Positions 29,168 to 39,295 of a stretch of DNA of 64,000 bases are shown in pieces. Every line of letters starts with the position of its first letter. The first letter of the stretch is position 1. The translations under genes and the position numbers were made by a program. Source of the DNA: an uncultured Hyphomicrobiales bacterium (GTDB lineage: Bacteria > Pseudomonadota > Alphaproteobacteria > Rhizobiales > Ancalomicrobiaceae); assembly GCA_903930435.1 (NCBI GenBank), contig CAIYYN010000062.1:1-64000 (forward strand). The letters are read 5' to 3'. The notes under the pieces were generated by a model, which worked only from the letters and a program-made list of their open reading frames with translations, searched no databases and was not told the DNA's origin.

Positions 29168-30463
29168 ATGGCGTCAGAAGCAATGTCCCCCCAGAAGTCC
29201 AAGATTGCCACGGTGCTCCGGGTGACGAGCGGCAATTTCCTCGAAATGTTCGACTTCTTCCTGTTCGGCATCTATGCATCGAACATCGCCAAGGCATTCT
29301 TTCCGACCGACAACGCAACGGCGGGACTGATGCTCACGTTCATGACGTTCGGTGCAGGCTTCCTCATGCGCCCGTTGGGTGCCATTTTTCTCGGAGCCTA
29401 TGTCGACCATGTCGGTCGTCGGCTCGGACTGATCGTCACGCTCGGCATCATGGCAATGGGGACGATCCTGATCGCCTTCGTGCCGAATTACGCCACCATC
29501 GGCTTGGCCGCACCATTCCTCGTCCTGATCGGTCGCCTTTTGCAGGGTTTCTCGGCAGGTGTCGAACTGGGTGGCGTCTCGGTTTATCTCTCTGAAATGG
29601 CGACACCCGGTCACAAGGGATTCTATGTCGCCTGGCAGTCGGGCAGCCAGCAGGTCGCAATCATGGTGGCTGCGATCCTCGGCTACATGCTGAATGCCGC
29701 CTTGGCACCTGCGGATGTCGGCAGCTGGGGCTGGCGCGTGCCGTTCTTCATCGGCTGCATGATCGTGCCGTTCCTGTTTTACATCCGCTCCTCGCTCGAA
29801 GAGACCGAGGTCTTCAAGGCCCGCAAACATCGCCCGTCGATGTCCGAGATCTACGCATCAATTGCTGAAAATCTCGGAATCGTCCTCCTCGGCATGATGA
29901 TGGTGATCATGACCACGGTGTCCTTCTATGCGATCACCGTTTACACGCCGAGCTTCGGCAAGGAAGTCCTGAAGCTGACGGCCACAGACAGTCTTCTGGT
30001 GACATTCTGCGTCGCGCTGTCGAACTTCTTCTGGCTGCCGGTGATGGGTGCACTGACGGACAAGATCGGCCGCAAACCGGTCCTGATTGTCTTTTCGTTG
30101 CTGACGATCCTGACCGCTTATCCGGTCCTGTGGTGGCTGGCCCACAACATCAGCTTCACCAACATGCTGATCGCCCTGCTCTGGCTGTCGTTCCTCTATG
30201 GCAGCTATAACGGAGCCATGGTCGTTGCGCTGACCGAGATCATTCCGGCCAATGTCAGAACTGCCGGATTCTCGCTTGCCTATTCGCTTGCTACGACCCT
30301 TGGCGGCATGACGCCCCTGATTGCGACAGCCTTGCGTGACCAGCTCAACGACAAGGCTGCGCTTGGCTACTGGCTCGCCTTTGCTGGCATCTGCGGCCTG
30401 GCCGCGACCCTGATCATCTATCGCAAGGGAAGCCAAGCCTCTGCCGACGCAAAGGCCGCCTGA
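29168..30463 (+). CDS. MFS transporter, MHS (citrate/proton symporter-like) family
   Basis: The 431-residue permease has the twelve-helix MFS layout. The MHS-family N-terminus is visible as [19 protein letters not shown], with the loop 2-3 motif [13 protein letters not shown] and the [15 protein letters not shown] motif in helix 4. Overall it resembles CitA/TcuC citrate or tricarballylate:H+ symporters. The substrate is inferred only at the level of a di- or tricarboxylate. The ATG at 29168 has CGGGAG about nine bases upstream and is preferred over the GTG at 29159. It ends 22 bases before the convergent glnE stop. Confidence 0.88.
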   Translation: MASEAMSPQKSKIATVLRVTSGNFLEMFDFFLFGIYASNIAKAFFPTDNATAGLMLTFMTFGAGFLMRPLGAIFLGAYVDHVGRRLGLIVTLGIMAMGTILIAFVPNYATIGLAAPFLVLIGRLLQGFSAGVELGGVSVYLSEMATPGHKGFYVAWQSGSQQVAIMVAAILGYMLNAALAPADVGSWGWRVPFFIGCMIVPFLFYIRSSLEETEVFKARKHRPSMSEIYASIAENLGIVLLGMMMVIMTTVSFYAITVYTPSFGKEVLKLTATDSLLVTFCVALSNFFWLPVMGALTDKIGRKPVLIVFSLLTILTAYPVLWWLAHNISFTNMLIALLWLSFLYGSYNGAMVVALTEIIPANVRTAGFSLAYSLATTLGGMTPLIATALRDQLNDKAALGYWLAFAGICGLAATLIIYRKGSQASADAKAA

Positions 30464-30485
30464 ACGCACAAGCTTCGGTGTGAGA

Positions 30486-33461
30486 TCAGCCTGCGTTGAT
30501 CGGCTCGCCCACCAGACGACAGGAACTTGCGCGCACGGCACTCGTCGTTGCGCGCAAGTGCGCTTCCAGGGTCTGGAATGACGGCAAATCCGCCGTGCTT
30601 GCCAGCAAAGCCCGCAAGCGTTCGCTGCTCTCAGCGGGCGTAAACGGACCCTCCTGCGCAAGTCGCAGGACCTGCGTCAACCCGCTGTAGAGCGCCAATG
30701 CCGACAGCAGTAAGTCCGCTTCGTCGGAGTCGAGGAAGCCACGATCACGAAGTCTTTGCAGCGCCGTGCCCGTATGGGTTGACAAGATATCCGGCGCTTC
30801 AGCGGCATGTTTCAAAGACAGAAACTGACCGATAAACTCGATATCGACCAGACCACCCGCGACATGCTTGATGTTCCAGATATCGTCGGTGCCCTTGTCA
30901 GCTTCAATCAAGCCCCGCATCTCGCGCACATCGTGCCTTAGCGTCTCTGCAGATCGGGGCTGGGTCAACGCGTCCCGGATGGCCGCTTCCACGCGCAGTC
31001 CAAGCGGCTGCGAACCGGCAACGACGCGCGCGCGCGTCAGCGCCATGCACTCCCACGTCCAGGCATCCCGCGACTGATAAGCGATGAAACTCTCCAGCGA
31101 TGTCGCAAGCGGCCCCTTGTTGCCGGATGGCCGCAAGCGGAAATCGACGGCATAGAGTTGACCTTGAGCTGTTGGTGCCGATAGCGCCGTTACCAGACGC
31201 TGCGCCAGCCGCGCATAATATTGACTGGCGTGCAACGGCCTCGCCCCATTTGACTCGGCATCGTCTTCCGGCATGTCGTAGAGCAGCATCAGGTCCAGAT
31301 CCGACGATGCCGTCATCTCCTGCCCACCGAGCTTGCCCATGGCGACGACGACGACCTCACCGCCAGCGATGACTCCGTGCGTGAGCGCCAGTTCGGCTTC
31401 CACCTGGCCAAGCAGCCTCGCCACGACAAGGCTCGCCAGTTGGGCATAGGCTGCACCCGCCTCAATGGCCGTCACGGTGCCGGTCAGCACGCGAACGCCG
31501 ATCAGGAAAATCTGTTCCTGCGCAAAGATCCGGGCGCGATCGAGACAATCCTCGTAGCTGATCGCATCGCCCAGCGTGAGATCGAGCCGGCCAGCAAGCT
31601 CCGCCGGATCTGGCAAGCGACCGAAAAAGGCCGGTTCGAGCAGGGCATCGATCACCCGTGGCCGGCGGGTCAAGGTTTCCGCCAGCTTGGGCGCCGCCCC
31701 ACCCATGATCTCCGCGAGCAATGACAGCAGTCCGGGATTGGAGGCCAACAGGGAAAAGATCTGCACCCCCGTCGGCAATTTGGACACGAACCGGTCAAAC
31801 GCCAGAAAGGTCTCGTCGGCGTTACCCGTCGCCGCCAGGGCCCGCAGCAAGGCCGGTGTCAACTCGGTCAATCGCTCGCGGGCAACCGTGGAGCGCGTGG
31901 CGTTGTATCGCCCAAAATGCCAGGCCCGGATGGCGGCTGCGACATCCGGACCGCGACGGTATCCCATGGTCGCGAGCGTCTCGAGAGTCTCGGGATCATC
32001 CTGCGCACCGGTAAACACGAGGCTTCCGGACCCCGAAGACAAATCCGTAGCCGTCTCAAAGAGATGCCGATAATGTGTCTGGACGATCCCCAGATGTCGG
32101 ATGAACGCTTTCTCAAAATCGCGCGGCCTTGCAAATCCCATCATCGCAGCAATGCCTGCGATTCCGGCCTGTGTTTCGGGGAGCTTATGGGTTTGCTGGT
32201 CGGCAACCATCTGGATGCGATGTTCGACATCCCGCAGGAACAGATAGGCCGCACGCAACTCGTCCCGCACCCGAGATTCGATCCATCCGTGGCTGACGAG
32301 CGCATCCAGATTGGCCAGCGTCTGGCGTCCACGCAACGCCGGGTTCCGGCCTCCGGCAATCAATTGCTGCGTCTGCACGAAGAACTCGATTTCGCGGATG
32401 CCACCCCGACCCAGCTTGACATCGTGGCCTGCGATGGCGATCTCCCCGTGTCCCTTGACCGCATGGATCTGCCGCTTGATCGAGTGCACATCGGAAATGG
32501 CCGCATAATCGAAGGATTTTCGCCAGATGAATGGTCGCAGTTCCGCGAGAAAGGCGTCGCCTGCTTCAAGATCGCCCGCCACGGCGCGTGCCTTGATCAA
32601 GGCCGCGCGTTCCCAGTTCTGGCCGATGCTGCCATAATATTGCATGGCGGCATCGGTTGAGACGGCGATGGGGGTTGCACCGGGATCGGGTCGGAGCCGC
32701 AAATCGACCCGGAATACGTAGCCGTCCGGCGTCACGGACTGCATCAATCGAACGATGTGCTTTGTGACCTTGACAAAAAAGTCAGTCACCTCGTCGGCAT
32801 CGGCGAGAAGCGGGCGAGCGCGTTCTGCATCAAAAAAAACGATGAGATCAATATCGGAGGAGTAATTGAGCTCGAAGGCCCCGTGTTTGCCCATGGCCAG
32901 CACGATATAGCCAGATCCGGCAGCCGGATTGGTGCTATCGGGCAGGCGGATTTTGCCCCGCCCGGCTGCGGCTTTGAGCGCAAAATCTGTTGCCGCGTTC
33001 AACGTGGCATCGGCGAACCATGTCAAGGCAGCGGTGACGGCTTCCGTGCCCCATGCTTTTGACAGGTCTGCAAACCCGATTGTCAGCGCAGCTTCCTGCT
33101 TGGCCAGCCGCAACTGATGCATGATCTCGGTGTCGTCCGGGCAGCCTTCCATCGCGGCGACCGAGTTAACCAGCCGCTGAAGCGTAGCCGCAGGATCGCT
33201 CGAAAGGATACGCGACAGTCGGTCTGGATCGGCTGAAGCGAGATCTGTGAGATAGGGGGAGGTTTCCGAGACAAGCTCAAGGAAGCGGATAACATGGGGC
33301 TCGGCCTTGAGGCCCTCAGATTTGATACCCGTGACCATCCGCAATCGGTTACGCCCCGGTTTTGACGGGATGGGACGCTCCGGAATGGTTTGCTGGCGAA
33401 TTCGATCTTCAAGTGTGCCAAGCCACGGGATGTGTTCCAGAAATTGGCTCGGGACCAGCAT
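30486..33461 (-). CDS. glnE: Bifunctional glutamine synthetase adenylyltransferase/deadenylase
   Basis: At 991 residues this is full-length GlnE, which attaches AMP to glutamine synthetase and removes it in response to nitrogen status through PII. Both nucleotidyltransferase domains are visible: the N-terminal one with MGKHGAFELNYSSDIDLIVFFD and the C-terminal one with MGKLGGQEMTASSDLDLMLLYD. Each is followed by a GlnD-PII-type helical domain (GGIREIEFFVQTQQL and GGLVDIEFIGQFLSL). In Rhizobiales glnE commonly follows the degP-two-component block, as here except for the inserted protease gene. Confidence 0.96.
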   Translation of the reverse strand: MLVPSQFLEHIPWLGTLEDRIRQQTIPERPIPSKPGRNRLRMVTGIKSEGLKAEPHVIRFLELVSETSPYLTDLASADPDRLSRILSSDPAATLQRLVNSVAAMEGCPDDTEIMHQLRLAKQEAALTIGFADLSKAWGTEAVTAALTWFADATLNAATDFALKAAAGRGKIRLPDSTNPAAGSGYIVLAMGKHGAFELNYSSDIDLIVFFDAERARPLLADADEVTDFFVKVTKHIVRLMQSVTPDGYVFRVDLRLRPDPGATPIAVSTDAAMQYYGSIGQNWERAALIKARAVAGDLEAGDAFLAELRPFIWRKSFDYAAISDVHSIKRQIHAVKGHGEIAIAGHDVKLGRGGIREIEFFVQTQQLIAGGRNPALRGRQTLANLDALVSHGWIESRVRDELRAAYLFLRDVEHRIQMVADQQTHKLPETQAGIAGIAAMMGFARPRDFEKAFIRHLGIVQTHYRHLFETATDLSSGSGSLVFTGAQDDPETLETLATMGYRRGPDVAAAIRAWHFGRYNATRSTVARERLTELTPALLRALAATGNADETFLAFDRFVSKLPTGVQIFSLLASNPGLLSLLAEIMGGAAPKLAETLTRRPRVIDALLEPAFFGRLPDPAELAGRLDLTLGDAISYEDCLDRARIFAQEQIFLIGVRVLTGTVTAIEAGAAYAQLASLVVARLLGQVEAELALTHGVIAGGEVVVVAMGKLGGQEMTASSDLDLMLLYDMPEDDAESNGARPLHASQYYARLAQRLVTALSAPTAQGQLYAVDFRLRPSGNKGPLATSLESFIAYQSRDAWTWECMALTRARVVAGSQPLGLRVEAAIRDALTQPRSAETLRHDVREMRGLIEADKGTDDIWNIKHVAGGLVDIEFIGQFLSLKHAAEAPDILSTHTGTALQRLRDRGFLDSDEADLLLSALALYSGLTQVLRLAQEGPFTPAESSERLRALLASTADLPSFQTLEAHLRATTSAVRASSCRLVGEPINAG

Positions 33462-33544
33462 CTTGACGAATTTCCTGTTTCAGCCGGGCACAACACGCCA
33501 GCCGCGCCCCGTTTTGCCCTCAGCCTAGCACAACAGACGGCAGG

Positions 33545-33680
33545 TGGAACCCATGAAACAATATACAACTTTTAATTGATTTTTGTTATCTTTAATTATT
33601 AACAATATACATTAATTAACTTCCAGATTTGTCTGATTTAATATAACTACAAGGTTGTATTTTTATCGCCTTTTGATAGT
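33545..33680. other. AT-rich spacer upstream of the M4 protease gene
   Basis: The 322-base spacer 33462-33783 separates the divergent glnE and M4 protease genes. Its middle is strikingly AT-rich compared with the roughly 60% GC window. A small stem TACAA-GG-TTGTA followed by TTTTTA sits near 33648-33664. No coding region is visible. The composition suggests that the protease gene and its promoter came from elsewhere. Confidence 0.6.
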
Positions 33681-33783
33681 ACCTCCCCGACTTGTCAGCC
33701 ACATTTCATCTGAGGGCCAAATATCCTTTGCGGCCATGATTAAGTGTGTTTTGGGCAATACGAAAGATGTCAGGAGTCGATAA

Positions 33784-34821
33784 ATGGTTTCCCGCTGCAG
33801 ATGTGCGTTTGTTCCCACTTCAGTCCTTGACCGATTTGCGGTTGATCTCACATTAAGCGAGACCTTGCGACAGGCATTTCAGGATACAGCCCAGCATGCA
33901 AGTGGCTGGCGCAGTCAACGCACGTCCATTTCGCCTGCCGCGCGCCACGCAAAGGCGAAGCCCCAGGGCGCGAATCCGTCGCTGCGTCCGGAAATATTGA
34001 TCTTTGACAGCCGGCACTCATCAACATTGCCCGGCAACCACATCGCAATAGCGGACCCTTACCAGGAGGAAACCGCACATCGCATTCATCAAAATATACA
34101 ATCAATACTCTTGTTTTATAAGTCGATTTTCAATCGAAACTCTGTCGACAACAATGGCATGGGTATTTTTACGTCGATACATTACGGCAACTCTTACTGC
34201 AACGCCTATTGGAATGGCTCGCAGATGGTTATCGGCGATGGAGATGGGGAGATATTCACGGATTTCGCGTTTTCAGACGATGTGTTGGTCCACGAACTGA
34301 CCCACGGCGTGACGCAATACACGCTTGGCCTCGGATTTACCGGTGAACCGGGTGCTCTGAATGAAAGCCTCTCGGACATCTTCAGCGCTGTCTACCGGCA
34401 ATGGCGCCTGAGGCAGAGCAGCCAGTTGGCTGACTGGACGATCGGGAGCACGGTCCTCGGACAGTCTGCACGAAAGATGGGATATACGTGTCTGCGCAGC
34501 CTGAGCGAACCGGACTCGCCAACGAGCCTGATGCGGTTACCAGGCCATATGCGTGATTGGGACCCAAATGGTGATCCCCACATCAACAGCGGAATTCCAA
34601 GCCAGGCGTTCTATCGCGCAGCCATGCAGGTTGGCGGGAATACGTGGGATCGGGTCGCATTGATCTGGTATTCGGCGATGGCGAACGGTCGTCGCCAACC
34701 TAATATGACGTTTGCCGAATTTGCCTCTGCGACCATCACGCGGGCTTCTGCGCTGTTTCGGTCCAATGCCGCGGTGCCAAAATCAATCGAAAACAGTTGG
34801 CGTCATGTCGGCGTCATCTGA
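33784..34821 (+). CDS. Protealysin-like M4 metallopeptidase
   Basis: The 345-residue protein has the thermolysin-family zinc site HELTH (His170, Glu171, His174) and the third ligand Glu194 in NESLSDIF. DPHINSGIPSQAFY carries the C-terminal catalytic His. There is no signal peptide. The N-terminus MVSRCRCAFVPTSVLDRFA resembles the short protealysin-type propeptide (C-x-x-x-P-x-x-V/I-L-x-x-I/F-A) rather than the long thermolysin prosequence, so it is probably made as a small cytoplasmic precursor. AGGAG lies eight bases before the ATG. It lies on the opposite strand between glnE and the two-component genes, with AT-rich DNA upstream. No emfourin-type inhibitor gene is seen next to it. Confidence 0.85.
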   Translation: MVSRCRCAFVPTSVLDRFAVDLTLSETLRQAFQDTAQHASGWRSQRTSISPAARHAKAKPQGANPSLRPEILIFDSRHSSTLPGNHIAIADPYQEETAHRIHQNIQSILLFYKSIFNRNSVDNNGMGIFTSIHYGNSYCNAYWNGSQMVIGDGDGEIFTDFAFSDDVLVHELTHGVTQYTLGLGFTGEPGALNESLSDIFSAVYRQWRLRQSSQLADWTIGSTVLGQSARKMGYTCLRSLSEPDSPTSLMRLPGHMRDWDPNGDPHINSGIPSQAFYRAAMQVGGNTWDRVALIWYSAMANGRRQPNMTFAEFASATITRASALFRSNAAVPKSIENSWRHVGVI

Positions 34822-34849
34822 TAAAATTGAATGGAACGCGCTCGTTCGG

Positions 34850-36343
34850 TTAGGACTTCTCTGGCAAACGCAATCCGAAGGACACTTTCAATCCGGGGTT
34901 TGCGTCCGCAAGCCGCAAGGTTGTTCCGTGCTGACGCGCGATCGCCGCAACAAGCGACAAACCAAGCCCGGAACCGGGTGAGTTTCGACTGGCTTCAAGT
35001 CTGACGAAGCGCCCCAATACGCGCTCGCGATCTGCCGGAGCTATGCCGGTGCCATTGTCGATGACGCTGACAAGGATCGTCTCATCCTCCCGCTGAAGGT
35101 CGATCTTTACATGCGCGGAAGCGGCAGCCGGGCGACCATATTTGAGCGCATTGTCAATCAGATTGGCGATCGCTTGCGCCAGCAGTTCACGGTTGGCGAG
35201 GGCGAGTCGTGCCTGTTCGCCGCCAAGATTGTCTTCGACCGTTAAAGTCACACCAAGTTCTTCGGCAGTGGGCTCATAGAGTTCCAGCACTTCATGCGCG
35301 ACCTCGGCTGGATCGAGCGGGGTGAGTTCAATGGTCCGGTTTCCCGCTTCAACCCTTGCGATGGTGAGGAGCGCGTCAAAGGTCCGGATCAGCCCATCGC
35401 AATCCTCAATCACGGATTCAAGCACCTGCCGGTATTGGTCAGGCGAACGACCTTCGGCATTGACGGCCTCTTCTGCACGGTTACGCAATCGATTGAGCGG
35501 CGTCTTCAGATCATGGGCAATGTTGTCAGAGACCTCATTCAACCCTCGGATCAGCTCTGAAATGCGATCCAGCATCTGGTTCAGGCCGATTGCCAGACGA
35601 TCAAATTCGTCATTTGAACCCGTGACAAGCAGGCGTCCACTCAAGTCACCGGCGAGTATCCTGTTGGAGGTGACGGCAACCTGTTCGATACGCTTCAAAA
35701 CACTGCGCGACAAAAACCACCACGTTCCAAGCGCCAGCAACACCGTCACAAACAGCAGCGCCCGCATGGCATTCCACATCAGGCCACTGAATTTTTCGCG
35801 CTCACTCAAATCCCGCCCGACAAGAACACGAAATCCGGTATCGAGCGTTACCACGCGGACAAGCGCCATATGCTGCTGCTCTGTCCCTGTGCGCGGACTG
35901 AGCCGCATGTAGGGTACGGTTGAAACAACCGATTCCGTCCGCGTCACTACTTCTGGCGGCAAATCGGAAATATTGCCGACAAGCGGCTGGCCCGCTCCAT
36001 CGGTTACCAGGTAAAGCCCGGCACCGGGTTCCCGGCTCCGATTGTCGAGTATCCTGACAACGCGCAATATGCCACCACGGGCAAATTGCGTCTTGAGCTC
36101 GGTCACTTCCTGATCGACGGCATCGCGCAGTTCCGAGGTCAGGATTGAATTTGTGGAATGCGAGATATAGGCGACGAGAGCCACCGAAACGAGCGAAAAG
36201 ACAAGCAGATAGACGATTGACAGCTTGAAGGCTGTTGTCCGCAGCAGCCGTCCGACAGGTGACAGGATGGGCGTGCCCGGCGTCACGGCTGCGCTGGTCT
36301 GGGCAGGTGTGTCCGGCTTCTCGGTTCCGTCAGCTGCGGTCAT
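34850..36343 (-). CDS. Sensor histidine kinase (OmpR-partner type)
   Basis: This 497-residue kinase has two membrane segments (FKLSIVYLLVFSLVSVALVAYI near the N-terminus and LLFVTVLLALGTWWFLSRSVL mid-protein) around a periplasmic sensor. A HAMP domain, HisKA with phosphoacceptor His277 in NIAHDLKTPLNRLRNR, and HATPase (SVIDNGTGIAP, GSGLGLSLV) follow. It sits four bases after its response regulator gene. The position next to degP in Rhizobiales suggests envelope sensing, but the signal is not known. Confidence 0.9.
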   Translation of the reverse strand: MTAADGTEKPDTPAQTSAAVTPGTPILSPVGRLLRTTAFKLSIVYLLVFSLVSVALVAYISHSTNSILTSELRDAVDQEVTELKTQFARGGILRVVRILDNRSREPGAGLYLVTDGAGQPLVGNISDLPPEVVTRTESVVSTVPYMRLSPRTGTEQQHMALVRVVTLDTGFRVLVGRDLSEREKFSGLMWNAMRALLFVTVLLALGTWWFLSRSVLKRIEQVAVTSNRILAGDLSGRLLVTGSNDEFDRLAIGLNQMLDRISELIRGLNEVSDNIAHDLKTPLNRLRNRAEEAVNAEGRSPDQYRQVLESVIEDCDGLIRTFDALLTIARVEAGNRTIELTPLDPAEVAHEVLELYEPTAEELGVTLTVEDNLGGEQARLALANRELLAQAIANLIDNALKYGRPAAASAHVKIDLQREDETILVSVIDNGTGIAPADRERVLGRFVRLEASRNSPGSGLGLSLVAAIARQHGTTLRLADANPGLKVSFGLRLPEKS

Positions 36344-36347
36344 CGCG

Positions 36348-37028
36348 TTACTTCTGGGGTTCGCGGATCATGTATCCCGCACCGCGAACAGTCGTCAGCA
36401 GGCTCTTCTCCTGCCCTCTGTCGATCTTGGATCTCAGCCGCGAAATATGGACATCGATCACGTTTGTCTGTGGGTCAAAGTGATAATCCCAGACATTTTC
36501 CAGCAGCATGGTCCGTGTCACGACTTGTCCGGCGTGCTTCATCAGATATTCCAGCAACCGGAATTCGCGCGGCTGCAGCGTGATTTCCTCGGAACCACGC
36601 GTCACGCTATGCGACAGCCGATCCAGGACAAGATCTCCGACCGTGTAATGCGTGTCGGACTGTCCGGGACGGCTACGGCGAGCCAAGGCTTCGACCCGCG
36701 CCAGCAATTCGGTGAAGGCATAAGGCTTTGTGAGATAATCATCGCCACCGGACCGCAAGCCCTTGACCCGGTCATCAACCTGGCCGAGCGCTGACAGGAT
36801 GAGCACAGGCGTCTCGTCGCCTTTCGCCCGCAAGCCTTCAACAATCGACAGACCATCGCGACGCGGCAACATCCGATCCACGATCAACACATCGTAGCCA
36901 GCCCCATCGGCAAAATGCCAACCGGCTTCGCCGTCGCTGGCATGGTCAACAATGTGACCCGCCTCGCGCAACGCCTTGGACAAATAGGCCGCAGCTTCGC
37001 GGTCATCTTCAATGAGCAGGATTCGCAT
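36348..37028 (-). CDS. OmpR-family response regulator
   Basis: The 226-residue regulator has a receiver domain with acidic pocket EDD (8-9) and phosphorylation site Asp51 (VLIVDRMLP), Lys in TKPYAF, and a winged-helix output domain (LQPREFRLLEYLMKHAGQVVTRTMLLENVWDYHFDPQTNVIDVHISRLRSKID in two visible helices). It is the partner of the kinase downstream. It lies 77 bases after degP, separated by a strong hairpin, so it should have its own promoter. Confidence 0.92.
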   Translation of the reverse strand: MRILLIEDDREAAAYLSKALREAGHIVDHASDGEAGWHFADGAGYDVLIVDRMLPRRDGLSIVEGLRAKGDETPVLILSALGQVDDRVKGLRSGGDDYLTKPYAFTELLARVEALARRSRPGQSDTHYTVGDLVLDRLSHSVTRGSEEITLQPREFRLLEYLMKHAGQVVTRTMLLENVWDYHFDPQTNVIDVHISRLRSKIDRGQEKSLLTTVRGAGYMIREPQK

Positions 37029-37062
37029 GTCGTATTCTTACATGTATTGGTCAAGGACCGAA

Positions 37063-37095
37063 ACACCCGACGCAAGCCTGGCCTGCGCCGGGTGT
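37063..37095 (-). terminator. Terminator after degP
   Basis: On the minus strand a 12-base stem (37084-37095 with 37063-37074, one G-U pair) is followed by TTTCGG. It begins 11 bases past the degP stop and separates degP from the downstream response regulator gene. Confidence 0.75.
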
Positions 37096-37105
37096 GATCG
37101 CCACA

Positions 37106-38662
37106 TCAGCCTTCTGAAATCGGCAGCGGCACAAAGTGCGCCGCTTCGTTCTGCGACTTGACCCGCAGAAGCACTGCCTTGCGGCCATCCTTCTTGGCGT
37201 CTTTCAGCGCGGCGGTCAGATCGGCAGCTGTCGAAATCGTGCGGCCCTGCGCCTCGAGAATGACATCGCCAACCTTGATATTCTTCTGGCTAGCCGACCC
37301 CTTTGGATCAACACTGACGACCGTTACGCCCTGATTGCCATTGCCAACATCGGCACTTGGCGAGACGGACAGACCGAGTTGCGCCAGCGAGGTCGACTCT
37401 GCACTCTCACCCGCGTCGGACTTTTTCATCTCCGCGAGCTTTTGATCAGATGGCAACTTGCCAAGCGTCACCTGGACGTCCTGATTATGGCCGTCACGGA
37501 AGATAGTGACCTTGACGGTGCTGCCCGGGTCATAGCCTGCAATCGTGCGGGCGAGATCACGCGCATCTTTCACGGGCTTGCCATCGACTGCCAGAATGGC
37601 GTCTCCTGCCTTGATACCCGCCTTCGATGCCGGACTTCCCGACTGAGGCTCGGAGACAAGCGCACCACGCGCTTCCTTCAGGCCGATACTGTCAGCGATT
37701 TCAGGTGAGATCGGCTGAATCTGAACGCCCAGCCAGCCGCGAACGACTTCGCCGCCCTTCTGCAACTGTCCGATGACACGCTGGATCGTCTCTGTCGGAA
37801 TGGCAAATCCGATGCCGACCGACCCGCCCGACGGTGAATAAATCGCCGTGTTCATGCCGACAACTTCGCCGGCCAGATTAAACGTCGGACCGCCGGAATT
37901 ACCGTGATTGATCGGTGCGTCGATCTGCAGATAGTCGTCGAGCCCGCTGTTCAGTTCGCGGCCGCGTGCCGACACAATGCCCGCGGTCACCGTACCGCCA
38001 AGACCGAAGGGATTGCCGACCGCCAGGACCCAGTCGCCAACCCTGATCTGCGATTGCGCAAACGGCACGGTCGGGAACGTCTTGCCCTTGCCGTCAACCT
38101 GCACGACAGCAACGTCCGACTTCTCGTCAGATCCAAGGACCTTTGCATTATATTCGGTTCCGTCATCGGTCACGACGACAACTTCACGCGCGTCCTTCAC
38201 GACATGAAAGTTTGTGACGACTTTCCCGTCCGTGGAAATGATGAACCCGGACCCCTGGCTCATCTGAACGCCTGCGTCACCCTGATCCGGACCGCCCTGC
38301 CCACCGCGACGATTGCGGAACTCGCGGAAGAACCGCTCGAACGGCCCCTGATCATCATCGTCGCCGCCCGGCATTCCACGCATCGTGACATGGGGACCGG
38401 GTGCAACGCTCTTGACGCGAATGGAAACGACAGCCGGTTTCACGCGCTCCACCATGTCGGCGAAGCTGAAGGTCTGAATGGCCGGATTGGCCAGCGGCGA
38501 AACGGTCGCAACCGGCTGAATCGGGGTTTGCGCTGCCACTGTCGAGGGCGTGCCAAGCAGCGATCCGGTCGCCAGAACCGCGACCAGTCCAAAGGTCGCA
38601 ACGCTGGCAGCAAGCGCCTTGCGCCGGAAGGACAGGATCGTTTTCGGGGAATGTGCAGTCAT
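37106..38662 (-). CDS. degP: Periplasmic serine endoprotease DegP/HtrA (Do family)
   Basis: The 518-residue protein has a basic N-terminus with a hydrophobic signal (ALAASVATFGLVAVLATGS) for export. The trypsin-like domain shows the triad His (TNFHVVKD), Asp (EKSDVAVVQVD) and Ser256 (HGNSGGPTF). Two PDZ domains follow (from about GWLGVQIQPIS and from LAQLGLSVSPS). It degrades or refolds damaged envelope proteins. It follows ccmH with a 153-base spacer that can hold its own promoter, and precedes a two-component system, an arrangement common in Rhizobiales. Confidence 0.95.
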   Translation of the reverse strand: MTAHSPKTILSFRRKALAASVATFGLVAVLATGSLLGTPSTVAAQTPIQPVATVSPLANPAIQTFSFADMVERVKPAVVSIRVKSVAPGPHVTMRGMPGGDDDDQGPFERFFREFRNRRGGQGGPDQGDAGVQMSQGSGFIISTDGKVVTNFHVVKDAREVVVVTDDGTEYNAKVLGSDEKSDVAVVQVDGKGKTFPTVPFAQSQIRVGDWVLAVGNPFGLGGTVTAGIVSARGRELNSGLDDYLQIDAPINHGNSGGPTFNLAGEVVGMNTAIYSPSGGSVGIGFAIPTETIQRVIGQLQKGGEVVRGWLGVQIQPISPEIADSIGLKEARGALVSEPQSGSPASKAGIKAGDAILAVDGKPVKDARDLARTIAGYDPGSTVKVTIFRDGHNQDVQVTLGKLPSDQKLAEMKKSDAGESAESTSLAQLGLSVSPSADVGNGNQGVTVVSVDPKGSASQKNIKVGDVILEAQGRTISTAADLTAALKDAKKDGRKAVLLRVKSQNEAAHFVPLPISEG

Positions 38663-38815
38663 GGATCAACTCCAGCAGTCAGGGTTCAGGAATCCGTCGA
38701 TGCGTCGAGCTTGCGAAAGTACAACTCGATGCATCGTTGATGACTGCACTATGCCTGAACGAACATTGCGACTGGCTGGAGATAACGTTACGTTTTTGTA
38801 ATAGAAGCAGAGACG

Positions 38816-39292
38816 TCAATGATCCCGAAGCGATCGTGCAATGATGGCTTCGACGCGGGCTTCCTCAGTTTCGGTCAATGGACGCTCTTTGCGCATGCGG
38901 GTCTCGCGCGTCGTGAACCAGATCACGATCAAGCCGCCGAACAAGGCGACAGGCCCGGCTGCCCAGAGCAACGCATTGCCAAGGCTGAAACGGGGACGCA
39001 ACAACACATATTCGCCGTACCGCTGAACGAGATAATCCATGACTGCCGCGTCGTCGTCTCCGGCCATGATCCGGTCTCGAACCAGGACCCGCAGGTCATG
39101 CGCCAGATCGGCATTGCTGTCGTCGATTGACTGATTCTGACAGACGAGGCAGCGCAATTCTGCCGAAATCGCCCTGGCGCGGGCTTCCAGTTGCGGGTCC
39201 TTCAACATTTCGTCTGGCTGGACAGCACGCGCCACCGAGGTTGCCAGCAAAGCGATCAGAGCAATCACAAAATAGCGGGACAAGGTTTTCAT
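38816..39292 (-). CDS. ccmH: Cytochrome c maturation protein CcmH (CycL)
   Basis: This 158-residue membrane-anchored thiol reductase acts on apocytochrome c. The CxxC motif is C48-LV-C51 in LRCLVCQNQSIDDSNADLA, after a signal peptide. A membrane helix near 104-124 (NALLWAAGPVALFGGLIVIWF) anchors it. The C-terminal EARVEAIIA is typical. It is the last gene of ccmIEFH, three bases after ccmF. Confidence 0.95.
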   Translation of the reverse strand: MKTLSRYFVIALIALLATSVARAVQPDEMLKDPQLEARARAISAELRCLVCQNQSIDDSNADLAHDLRVLVRDRIMAGDDDAAVMDYLVQRYGEYVLLRPRFSLGNALLWAAGPVALFGGLIVIWFTTRETRMRKERPLTETEEARVEAIIARSLRDH

Positions 39293-39295
39293 TGC

